The translations under genes were made by a program, and so were the position numbers. Below the pieces are notes generated by a model. That model made no database searches and was not told the DNA's origin. It saw only the letters and a list, made by a program, of their open reading frames with translations. This document shows positions 13,526 through 20,010 of a stretch of DNA of 22,339 bases, in pieces (the stretch's first letter is position 1; each line of letters begins with the position of its first letter). The DNA is from an uncultured Lachnospiraceae bacterium (lineage in GTDB: Bacteria > Bacillota > Clostridia > Lachnospirales > Lachnospiraceae), in NCBI GenBank assembly GCA_947628025.1, contig CANQYH010000014.1, positions 1 to 22,339 on the forward strand. The letters run 5' to 3'.

Positions 13526-14899
13526 TCAGGCACCGAGCCAGAACGTTTCCAGATCCTCCTGTGAAAGCCTGCGCACAAATTCCCGTTTCAAAAGCAAAAA
13601 CTGCTCCAGCTCCGTCAAGATCTGAAACAGGACGGCCCGATACTCAAATTCCTCCCGTCCCCGCGGCATCGGATCGCGGCGCATTTCTGCTTTCACCGAT
13701 TCCAGATCCTCCAAAAGGCCCACCACGTTATTGTACTCGTGCAGACGTTCGCCGGTATGGAACAGGAAGCCGGCGATACGCGCCGACTGGACCGCACAGC
13801 AGGATACGTTCTCTCCGGCTCCGGCTGTCCCGAAGCGGTTTTCTTCTGCCCCAGTCCCGCTTTTCTCCACCCCGTTCCTGTCTTTTTCCAGCCCGGGACC
13901 GTTTTTCTCCGATCTGGCCCCAATTCTCTCCGCTCCGTCCCTGTTTTTCTCCAACCCAGTCCCTCTTCTCTCCGCTCCGTCCCTGTTTTTCTCCGCTCCA
14001 ATCCCACTCTTTCCCAGTCCGCCCCCGCGCAGATCCCTTTCGCCCGGCTCCCTTTCTCCCGTCGCTGCCCACGCCGCATCCATCTCCCGCAGCCGTCCCA
14101 GACAGCCGTCTATCCTCTCCAGCACGAGCAGCTGGGTCCGGCGCAGGCTCATATAACGAAAATAGTACCGCACGTCCGCCAGCAGATGGTTCTCCATATT
14201 TTCATAGGCATGCTTCTGCCCCCGCTCCAATAACTGCCGCAGCCTTTCCAGATCCCCGGCGCAGCTTTCCGCATCCCCGTCCGCCCCAGGCGTCCCCAGC
14301 CGTTTCGCCATCTGCCGCAGAAGCAGCCGCATCCGTTCCTCGATCTCTGCCTGCAGCCCGCGGATCGCCTCCGTTCGTCGCGGCATATAGAGATTCAGCA
14401 CGATTCCCACGCCGGTCCCAAGGATCAGAAGCAGAAATTCATTGAGGATCTGCTCCGGCTCCATGGCCCGCTGTCCCAGAAAATGGCACATCAGCACCGT
14501 ATTCGTAGAGATCCCGGCCGAAAGCCCAAACGTCATGCAGACCGGCGAAAACAGCAAAAGAAACGCTCCCAGCGCCCAAGGAGTATAACCCAGGATCCGC
14601 GTGCTGACGGCAAACAAAAACAGGGCCACCCAAAAGGAAACCAACCGCCGCGCTACGATGCGGATGGTCTCCTTTTTCGTGTCCTGTATGCTCAGCAGCG
14701 TAATGATCCCGGCCGACGTGGCAAAATTCAGTCCCGCCGTCTCCGCCAGCGCCACGGAAATGACAACGCCGGCCGCGATCTTAAATATTTTTAAATAATT
14801 CAGTTTCTGCCGCAAAAGTTCTCTCCCGTCCCGGCGCTTCCCCGATTCCCGCCGCAAATCCCGGTTGCTCCTGCTCTGCACCTCCCGCCGGCTTTCCAC
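13526..14899 (-). CDS. Aromatic acid exporter family (ArAE_1/DUF939) membrane protein with heptad-repeat insert
   Basis: A 457-residue protein of the ArAE_1 family. The N-terminal membrane domain (about 38-172) has roughly six hydrophobic segments, with the family-typical opening KLNYLKIFKIAAG, TSAGIITLLSIQDTKKET (61-78) and GVGIVLNLYMPRR (163-175). A cytoplasmic helical domain follows (about 176-280 and 375-450), like the ArAE_1 C-terminal domain. Between its halves lie eight seven-residue repeats (299-354). The substrate is unknown; efflux of small organic acids is only inferred. The start is uncertain: the GTG at 14897-14899 has a poor ribosome site. TTG at 14857 (AGGAG 10 bases before) and TTG at 14815 (GGGAG before, giving the usual family N-terminus) are good alternatives. 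It starts 44 bp after the rlmH stop. Confidence 0.85.
   Translation of the reverse strand: MESRREVQSRSNRDLRRESGKRRDGRELLRQKLNYLKIFKIAAGVVISVALAETAGLNFATSAGIITLLSIQDTKKETIRIVARRLVSFWVALFLFAVSTRILGYTPWALGAFLLLFSPVCMTFGLSAGISTNTVLMCHFLGQRAMEPEQILNEFLLLILGTGVGIVLNLYMPRRTEAIRGLQAEIEERMRLLLRQMAKRLGTPGADGDAESCAGDLERLRQLLERGQKHAYENMENHLLADVRYYFRYMSLRRTQLLVLERIDGCLGRLREMDAAWAATGEREPGERDLRGGGLGKSGIGAEKNRDGAERRGTGLEKNRDGAERIGARSEKNGPGLEKDRNGVEKSGTGAEENRFGTAGAGENVSCCAVQSARIAGFLFHTGERLHEYNNVVGLLEDLESVKAEMRRDPMPRGREEFEYRAVLFQILTELEQFLLLKREFVRRLSQEDLETFWLGA
13838..14005 (-). repeat. In-frame 21-bp repeats encoding eight heptapeptides
   Basis: Eight back-to-back 21-bp units encode peptides such as GIGAEKN, RDGAERR, GTGLEKN, RDGAERI, GARSEKN, GPGLEKD, RNGVEKS and GTGAEEN. 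A 42-bp higher-order unit (EKN-RDGAER twice) is visible. The units are purine-rich on the coding strand and in frame with the exporter gene. Confidence 0.9.
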
Positions 14900-14943
14900 G
14901 GCCGCAGCGGCTCTTGGACCGCCCGCTTACGTCCGGGCCGCTC

Positions 14944-15423
14944 TCACTTGTGGTAAGGCGTGCCCGCCAGGATCTGGTAACTGCGGTAGATCTGCTCCAG
15001 CAGGATCACCCGCATCAGCTGATGGGGAAACGTCATGGGAGAGAAGCTGAGCAGGAAATCCGCCCGCGCCAGCACTTCCTCCGAAAGCCCCAGGGAACCG
15101 CCGATAATGAATTGGATCTGACTGCGCCCGTCCACGCCCAGCCGTCCGAGTTTGGCCGCCAGCTCCTCCGAGCTCAGCATCTTCCCCTCGATGGCCAGAG
15201 CAACGACGTACGCACCTTCCTTCACATGAGCCAGGATCCGTTCTCCTTCCCTGGCCTTTATCTGCCGCACCTGTGCCGGGCTGGCTCCCTCCGGCGTTTT
15301 CTCATCTACCACCTGCAGGATCTCCAGCTTGCAAAAACGGCTCAGGCGTTTCGTATATTCCCCTATGGCTTCCTCCAGATACCGCTCTTTGATCTTACCC
15401 ACGGTGATCAATGTGATCTTCAA
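14944..15423 (-). CDS. rlmH: 23S rRNA (pseudouridine-1915 N3)-methyltransferase RlmH
   Basis: SPOUT-class methyltransferase that modifies pseudouridine 1915 in helix 69 of 23S rRNA, using S-adenosylmethionine, on assembled 70S ribosomes. The 159-residue length is exact for the family. The start MKITLITVGKIKERYLEEAI, the SAM-binding knot FIIGGSLGLSEEVL (105-118), SPMTFPHQLMRVILLEQIYR (128-147) and the terminal GTPYHK (154-159) are hallmarks. The start codon is TTG (15421-15423), supported by GGGAGAG a few bases before it and by the family N-terminus. It lies 15 bp after the response regulator gene. In Bacillus rlmH lies near the walRK region, and this pairing may echo that order. Confidence 0.97.
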   Translation of the reverse strand: MKITLITVGKIKERYLEEAIGEYTKRLSRFCKLEILQVVDEKTPEGASPAQVRQIKAREGERILAHVKEGAYVVALAIEGKMLSSEELAAKLGRLGVDGRSQIQFIIGGSLGLSEEVLARADFLLSFSPMTFPHQLMRVILLEQIYRSYQILAGTPYHK

Positions 15424-15438
15424 CTGCGCTCTCCCGTC

Positions 15439-16143
15439 TCAGCCCTGCGCCCGGAAATAATATCCCACGCCCCACTTGGTATGCACGAACTGGGGCGCGC
15501 TGGGACTGGGTTCAATCTTCTCCCGCAGGCGGCGCACATGCACGTCCACGGTCCGCACATCCCCGGAATCCATGGCCTTATTGCCCCACACGTAGCCCAA
15601 CAGCGACTCCCGGCTGTAGACCTTATTCGGATTGCAGGCCAGAAGTTCCAAAAGATCGAACTCCTTGGCCGTCAGGTTGATCTCTTTCTCCCCCACGAAC
15701 ACGCGGCGGCTGTCCCGGTCCAGCGTCAATGTCCCCGCGACGATGACCCGCCGCTCCGGCTCTTTCGTCTGCCGCGACTTCCTGGCGTCGCGGCGGAGAA
15801 TGGCTTTGATCCTGGCCTTTACTTCCAGAATATTAAAGGGCTTAGTCACATAATCGTCGGCGCCGTACTCCAGCCCCAGGATCTTATCCATGTCGTTTCC
15901 TTTGGCCGTCAGCATAATGATCGGCACGTCGGAAAACTCCCGGATGCTCTGGCAGACCGCATAGCCGTCCGCCTTGGGAAGCATCACATCCAGCAGAATG
16001 ATATCGTAATGATTCTCCCTGGCCTTTCCGACCGCTTCCTCTCCGTCATATGCACAGTCCACTTCCATGCCGTCCTGTTCCAGGCTGAAGCGGATCCCCT
16101 TTACGATCAATTTCTCATCGTCCACAACCAGAACTTTCGCCAT
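15439..16143 (-). CDS. OmpR-family response regulator (WalR/PhoP-like), no adjacent kinase
   Basis: A 234-residue two-domain regulator. The receiver domain has D8/D9, phosphoacceptor D52 in IILLDVMLPKADG, T79 in IIMLTAKGND and K101 in DYVTKPFNILE. The winged-helix domain (about 132-232) has LTAKEFDLLELLACNPNKVY, VRTVDVHVRRLREKIE and the ending HTKWGVGYYFR. The closest match I recognise is the WalR/PhoP group. The ATG at 16141-16143 follows AGAGGTG. It sits between the comEA-like gene (45-bp gap) and rlmH (15-bp gap), and no histidine kinase belongs to this unit. Its partner must be encoded elsewhere, or it acts as an orphan. It may control its own operon through the repeat at 17046-17064. Confidence 0.9.
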   Translation of the reverse strand: MAKVLVVDDEKLIVKGIRFSLEQDGMEVDCAYDGEEAVGKARENHYDIILLDVMLPKADGYAVCQSIREFSDVPIIMLTAKGNDMDKILGLEYGADDYVTKPFNILEVKARIKAILRRDARKSRQTKEPERRVIVAGTLTLDRDSRRVFVGEKEINLTAKEFDLLELLACNPNKVYSRESLLGYVWGNKAMDSGDVRTVDVHVRRLREKIEPSPSAPQFVHTKWGVGYYFRAQG

Positions 16144-16188
16144 CTCACACCTCTTTCTGTCATTCAGTTCCTGCAGGCTATCAAACGG

Positions 16189-16962
16189 TCACACCGTAAT
16201 ATCCTCTTTCATTTTCTCAAAAGCGGCCTCCTTGATCCCCGGCACCTGCATCACGTCCTCGATCCTCTCAAAAGGCCCGTATTCCTGCCGGTAACGGAGG
16301 ATCGCCTCCGCTTTCGCCTCTCCGATCCCCGGCAAAGCCATCAGCGCCGCCTTGTCCGCCGTATTCAGATTCACTTTTCCGCCGGAAACGTCTCCGGCAG
16401 CGGTTCCCGGTCCCGCGGCTGACAGAACCGCATCATAGACTCCCGCCGAGAAATCTGCCTGCGAACCCGCTTCCCACGCTTTCACATCGCTTTCGGAAGG
16501 TACGACGATCTTCATACCGTCCGTGACCTCCTGGGCCAGATTCAGATAGGAGACGGCGGCTTCTTCCGTAAAACCGCCGGCCAGTTCCAGCGCCTGAAAG
16601 ATCCGGCTGCCCTCTGTCAGCTCATAGACCCCCGGCTGACACACTTCTCCACAGATATGTACGTAGCAGACCGGGGCCGGACGCTCCGTTTCCTCCGCCC
16701 CGGCGCCGACATTCAGACTGTCTCCCGTCTGCTCTTCTTCTCTGACCGGATCATTCGGGATCCCAGACGCCGGGCCGGACGCTCCCGCCGTCAGGAGAAA
16801 TTCCGTACCTGCCGCAGATATCTCCCCCGGACCGGCCGTCTCCGCCAGCAGCAGAGTCTCCTTTGCTTCCGAAGAACCGGAAAAACCGACGCAACTATAA
16901 CATAGGCCTGCCACAATGACTCCCAAACAGACCACACACATCTTCAGATCCTGCTTTTTCAT
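16189..16962 (-). CDS. ComEA-like DNA-binding protein (SLBB + helix-hairpin-helix)
   Basis: A 257-residue membrane-anchored protein. An N-terminal hydrophobic anchor (about 8-28) is followed by a variable, acidic linker (30-96). Then comes an SLBB-type domain opening VHICGEVCQPGVYEL (101-115) and a C-terminal double helix-hairpin-helix DNA-binding domain (196-255), with KVNLNTADKAALMALPGIG (196-214) and VPGIKEAAFEKMK (240-252). In competent bacteria ComEA holds incoming double-stranded DNA at the cell surface. No comEC or other competence gene is in the window, so transformation cannot be inferred. The ATG at 16960-16962 follows AAAGGAG. It is the first gene of a probable comEA-regulator-rlmH-exporter unit. 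Confidence 0.93.
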   Translation of the reverse strand: MKKQDLKMCVVCLGVIVAGLCYSCVGFSGSSEAKETLLLAETAGPGEISAAGTEFLLTAGASGPASGIPNDPVREEEQTGDSLNVGAGAEETERPAPVCYVHICGEVCQPGVYELTEGSRIFQALELAGGFTEEAAVSYLNLAQEVTDGMKIVVPSESDVKAWEAGSQADFSAGVYDAVLSAAGPGTAAGDVSGGKVNLNTADKAALMALPGIGEAKAEAILRYRQEYGPFERIEDVMQVPGIKEAAFEKMKEDITV

Positions 16963-17008
16963 GATACTCTCCTTTCAAAAAGGGGAGCATCATCCTTCGT
17001 TCCATTCT

Positions 17009-17037
17009 ATTCTACCTAAAGAAACCGGCAAATACAA
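17009..17037 (-). promoter_or_regulatory. Promoter of the comEA-regulator-rlmH unit
   Basis: On the minus strand TTGTAT (17032-17037) and TAGAAT (17009-17014) are exactly 17 bases apart, about 47 bp before the comEA start. Both hexamers match sigma-A well. A second overlapping TAGAAT lies at 17004-17009. Confidence 0.6.
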
Positions 17038-17045
17038 GCAATATT

Positions 17046-17064
17046 TATCTTAAAAATATCTTAA
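17046..17064 (-). promoter_or_regulatory. 11-bp-phased direct repeat upstream of the comEA promoter
   Basis: On the minus strand TTAAGATA-ttt-TTAAGATA: two perfect 8-bp copies whose starts are 11 bp apart, ending 8 bp upstream of the -35. Such tandem repeats are the usual binding pattern of OmpR/PhoP-type regulators, and one is encoded in this unit. The repeat overlaps the stop codon of the DMT gene. It could also be an AT-rich UP element. Confidence 0.5.
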
Positions 17065-17489
17065 TACCGAAAAATCACGATTCCGGCGATGGCGATCGCC
17101 GCTCCGATGATCTTCTTCCACTCGAACCCTGCTTTCTCTACTCCAAACAGTCCGAACACCTCGATGGCGTAGGCCACGATGATCTGCGCCACAACGATCA
17201 AAAGAGCGGAACGGGCCGGTCCCAGGCTGCCGACGCTACTGATCACGGTATATGTGATCATCGCCCCGATCACGCCGCCGGTCAGCATATACCAGGGCTG
17301 TACCTGCCAAAGCCCGGACACCTGCTGCCGGCCCGTAAACAGCCACATCGCCAGGCAGGTCGCGAATGCGGTCAGCTGCACCCACCCCGACGAGACCCAG
17401 ATGCTGGTCTGCTCCGTCACCTGCGTATTAAACACCCCCTGTATGCTCATCAGCGCGCCCGACAAAAGCGCGATCAGGATTCCCCACAT
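17061..17489 (-). CDS. DMT-superfamily transporter, DUF606/YdcZ-like
   Basis: A 142-residue membrane protein beginning MWGILIALLSGALMSIQGVFN, with about five hydrophobic segments (1-20, 32-50, 65-85, 92-112, 120-141). It ends in a GAAIAIAGIVIF helix. Length and pattern fit the DUF606/YdcZ family, half-size members of the drug/metabolite transporter superfamily that probably work as dimers. The substrate is unknown. The frame is open to 17582, but the ATG at 17487-17489 is chosen because GGAGG lies 8 bases before it and the hydrophobic segment starts there. An ATG at 17502-17504 is also possible. It is a single-gene unit upstream of the comEA promoter. Confidence 0.85.
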   Translation of the reverse strand: MWGILIALLSGALMSIQGVFNTQVTEQTSIWVSSGWVQLTAFATCLAMWLFTGRQQVSGLWQVQPWYMLTGGVIGAMITYTVISSVGSLGPARSALLIVVAQIIVAYAIEVFGLFGVEKAGFEWKKIIGAAIAIAGIVIFRY

Positions 17490-17864
17490 CGTCTCCGCCT
17501 CCATTTTCTCCCGCTGCCGGACTACAGCCGTTCCGATAGGTCCGAACGCCTGGACCGGAGCCGCCGTTTTCCGGGGCTGCACACACGAACCAGCACGGGT
17601 TTTCAGGAATAGGTTGGCCCGCGGCGGGGAGATTTATGCAGAGAGCCGGGGATTTTTCATGACGGCATTCACGAAACGGAATGGGAAGACGCAAGGCCTT
17701 TCCTTTCCGGCGGCGGGCGGCAAAAAGGAAGAATTGAATTGCCCCTTGTTTTACAGATCCGTTTGCTTTATAATGAGCGTAAGCCGCATGCAACAGTTTT
17801 TCCGGTATGCTTTCACTTCTCTTTTTCATGTGCGTTTGCGATCCATGCGTCAGGAGGAAAGCAT
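17490..17864. other. Divergent intergenic region
   Basis: 375 bp between the DMT gene (minus) and the coiled-coil gene (plus). The right part holds a convincing plus-strand promoter (17746-17774) and the AGGAGG of the coiled-coil gene. A 7-bp inverted repeat, TTCCTTT/AAAGGAA (17700-17730), flanks a GC-rich core. No clear promoter for the DMT gene is visible and I see no gene. Confidence 0.6.
17746..17774 (+). promoter_or_regulatory. Sigma-A promoter of the coiled-coil gene
   Basis: TTGTTT (17746-17751), 17 bases, perfect TATAAT (17769-17774). The predicted transcript starts near 17781 and carries an 85-nt leader before the GTG start at 17865. Confidence 0.7.
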
Positions 17865-18272
17865 GTGCCAGTGGAAGAGGCCAGGGAGAAGCTGGCGGAA
17901 ATGGAGGAAAGCGGTATGGGATATCTGTTTGAAAATGCAAATTTTGACAGCATGAACATCCAGGCGGAACGGCGAAACACGGCGGAGGCAAGAGCGGAAT
18001 TGGCGGAGGCGCGGCAGAAGCTGGCGGCCGCAGAACAGAAAGCCGAAATCGAAAAGCAAAAAACCGAAACCGAAAAGCGTATGCGGGAAGAAACAGGCCA
18101 GGCGCTGAAGAAAACAGCGGGTACGCTCACTCACGTTTTGGAACAGCTGGTCGCCATCTGCCGAAGCGAACGATTATCCCGGGAAGAAACGATCGAATGC
18201 CTGCAAAAACGGTACGGTCTTGATGCCGGAGACGCCGTTTCTGCAGTGGAACAATTTTGGAAAAAGGAATAA
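17865..18272 (+). CDS. Small coiled-coil protein of unknown function
   Basis: A 135-residue soluble, highly charged protein. A short N-terminal helix with GMGYLFENANFDSMNIQAER (17-36) leads into a long Ala/Glu/Lys/Gln-rich coiled coil (about 37-82). A compact C-terminal helical domain follows (about 83-135, with LSREETIECLQKRYGLDA). The start is GTG at 17865-17867 because AGGAGG lies 7 bases before it. An ATG two bases upstream is in another frame that closes after 30 codons. I do not recognise a named family. The N-terminal motif and coiled coil resemble, from memory, the C-terminal tails of PD-(D/E)XK nuclease/transposase (Rpn-like) proteins of Lachnospiraceae, so it may be a free-standing relic or paralogue of such a tail. 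Its good promoter and ribosome site argue that it is expressed. Confidence 0.75.
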   Translation: MPVEEAREKLAEMEESGMGYLFENANFDSMNIQAERRNTAEARAELAEARQKLAAAEQKAEIEKQKTETEKRMREETGQALKKTAGTLTHVLEQLVAICRSERLSREETIECLQKRYGLDAGDAVSAVEQFWKKE

Positions 18273-18370
18273 AAAACAACGCATAACGAAAAAGAGAGAG
18301 GAAAGACCGGCCGTTTTAAAACGGTTCATGTGGCAGATATCGGTCCAAAAGACACTCTATTACATCCATT

Positions 18371-18413
18371 CAGCGAAAAACACCCTCCAAGCCAAGGGGG
18401 GTGTTTCTCGCTG
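18371..18413. terminator. Bidirectional terminator-like hairpin between convergent genes
   Basis: CAGCGA (18371-18376) pairs with TCGCTG (18408-18413) and, after one mismatch, AAACACCC (18378-18385) pairs with GGGTGTTT (18399-18406), continued by two GC pairs and one GU pair around a 7-nt loop. On the minus strand GGGTGTTTTTCG gives a U run, so it fits galK-side termination best. On the plus strand the U run is broken. Confidence 0.65.
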
Positions 18414-18512
18414 AAATACAATCTTTTCAAATAACAGATACAAAACTCCCACGCAGAATCCCGGCGGCTACTCTGCCGAAAAACTCCAAACCACTTTCAC
18501 CCAAACATCCCG

Positions 18513-19802
18513 CTATACCAACTCATTCACGCAGACCGCCCCGTACGGCCGGATGCTCATGCGGTAGGCGCTGCCCTCGCCCAAAGCCCCGTCGATCATC
18601 GCCACGTACTCGTCCACGTCCTGATCCGGCAGCATCGCCATGATCACGCCCGCGAAGCCGCCGCCGTGGACGCGGCAGGCGCCCCGCTGCTTCTTCGCGA
18701 TGAAAAGCTCCGTCAGCGCAAGGGCTACCGTGATCCCCTGTTCCTGGACTGCGCTGTCCGTGTAGCAGTTCTGCAGCCATTTCCAGGAGGAATTGCCGGA
18801 CGCCGTGATATTCTGCAGAAACGTCCCGAAATCTCCGGCTTTCAGAGCCGCCACCTCCGCCTCCACGCGCTTATTTTCCTCGAAGAAATGGAGCGCGCGC
18901 AGCACGGAACGGTCGCCCGCATAGGCCCGGACCGCCGCCAGGTTCGCGATCACATCCTCTTCTGAGATCTCCGCGCAGACCTCTTTCCCGAAAAACTCCG
19001 CCACTTTCTTCATCTCGTTGGGCACGGAGGAATAATCGGCGCTCAGATCGGCATGGCCCTTGCCGGTATTGACAATGATCAGGCTGTGCTTCCGGGAAGC
19101 GAAATCGAAGTCGATCTTCTCCACCTTCGGCGCCTGGGGCTCATAGAAATCGATCGTGATCAGGCCGCCCACCGCGCAGGCCATCTGGTCCAGCAGGCCT
19201 GACGCCTTGTCCCAGTAGACGTTCTCCGAATATTTCCCGATATGGGCGTAAGCGACGGTACTCATGCGGTCCTCGTTAAAAAATGTGTTCAGCATCGAGC
19301 AGAGAAGCATCTCGAACGCCGCGGAGGAACTGACCCCGGCGGAGCTGATCACGCTGCTGGTGATCACGGCGTCGAAACCGCCCACCTCGTAGCCGGAATC
19401 CACAAAGCCTTTCAGCAGGCCTTTCACCAGGTCTTCCGTGCCCGCTTTCGCCGGGCTGGGCTGAAGATCGTTTAAGTCGATCGTAAATTCCTGATCGAAC
19501 GTCTGGCTGACGATATTGACCTTGTCCGTGCGGTTCGCCGCCGCCACGCCGACGCAGTCCAGATTGATGCTGCCGGCCAGGACCTTGCCGTGATTGTGGT
19601 CCGTGTGGTTGCCGCTGATCTCCGTACGGCCGGGCGAACTGAACAAAAGCACGTCCCCATCGCCGAATTTCTCCTCAAAATCCTGCGCCAGCTTCCGGTA
19701 ACGGGCCGTCTGCTCCGCCACCGCCGCCGCGCCGTACAGCTGCTCAAACAATTCCTGCATGGGCTGAGATCCGATCAGCTCCAATGTCTCTTTTATCTTC
19801 AT
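18513..19802 (-). CDS. Galactokinase-family GHMP sugar kinase
   Basis: A 429-residue cytoplasmic kinase of the GHMP superfamily, expected to phosphorylate a sugar at C1 with ATP. The galactokinase signature region reads GRTEISGNHTDHNHG (58-72), where classical GalK has GRxNLIGEHTDYNxG. The ATP loop is SSAGVSSSAAFE (153-164), the catalytic Asp lies in GLLDQMACAVGG (D205), and the late GHMP glycine motif is HGGGFAGV (near 383-390). The usual sugar-contacting Glu before HTD is Asn here, and the protein is about 40 residues longer than typical GalK at the N-terminus. No galT, galE or sugar transporter is nearby. Galactose is likely but not proven, so I leave the symbol blank. The ATG at 19800-19802 is preceded by AAAGGA somewhat far upstream. 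Confidence 0.88.
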   Translation of the reverse strand: MKIKETLELIGSQPMQELFEQLYGAAAVAEQTARYRKLAQDFEEKFGDGDVLLFSSPGRTEISGNHTDHNHGKVLAGSINLDCVGVAAANRTDKVNIVSQTFDQEFTIDLNDLQPSPAKAGTEDLVKGLLKGFVDSGYEVGGFDAVITSSVISSAGVSSSAAFEMLLCSMLNTFFNEDRMSTVAYAHIGKYSENVYWDKASGLLDQMACAVGGLITIDFYEPQAPKVEKIDFDFASRKHSLIIVNTGKGHADLSADYSSVPNEMKKVAEFFGKEVCAEISEEDVIANLAAVRAYAGDRSVLRALHFFEENKRVEAEVAALKAGDFGTFLQNITASGNSSWKWLQNCYTDSAVQEQGITVALALTELFIAKKQRGACRVHGGGFAGVIMAMLPDQDVDEYVAMIDGALGEGSAYRMSIRPYGAVCVNELV

Positions 19803-19846
19803 ATCTCGCCGTTCCTTTCTGTGAACCGCCTTTCCCGCGCATCAGA

Positions 19847-19876
19847 AAAGGCAGCCTCTGTATGATGACTGCCTTT
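19847..19876 (-). other. Inverted repeat in the galactokinase leader
   Basis: On the minus strand AAAGGCAG pairs perfectly with CTGCCTTT (8 bp) around a 14-nt loop, followed by a further U. It lies between the putative -10 (19877-19882) and the start codon. It could be an attenuator-like hairpin, or a terminator for the upstream small gene. Confidence 0.5.
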
Positions 19877-19905
19877 AGTATAGCAAATTATTTTCCAATC
19901 GTCTA
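19877..19905 (-). promoter_or_regulatory. Candidate promoter of the galactokinase gene
   Basis: TATACT (19877-19882) and TAGACG (19900-19905) on the minus strand, 17 bases apart and about 75 bp before the start codon. Good -10, fair -35. Confidence 0.45.
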
Positions 19906-20010
19906 TGCGCCGGTGAAATATTCTTGCGGTTATTTCCCTTATTCCGACTTCACGATACCGCCCGCATCTGCGCTGCCTGAGAGGAACCCCGCGCACCAGC
20001 CGCCTATTTC

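Noticed and set aside
13560..14445. Pro/Ser-rich plus-strand frames opposite the heptad repeat
   Set aside because: They are the complement of purine-rich coding repeats; three overlapping frames stay open because of composition, not selection.
14914..16422. Plus-strand open frame (502 codons) opposite rlmH, the regulator and comEA
   Set aside because: It crosses three convincing minus-strand genes and reads as low-quality His/Arg/Leu-rich sequence without a motif.
17863..17955. ATG-started frame two bases upstream of the chosen GTG start of the coiled-coil gene
   Set aside because: It encodes only 30 residues of Trp/Arg-rich sequence. The GTG frame gives the long, plausible protein with the same ribosome site.
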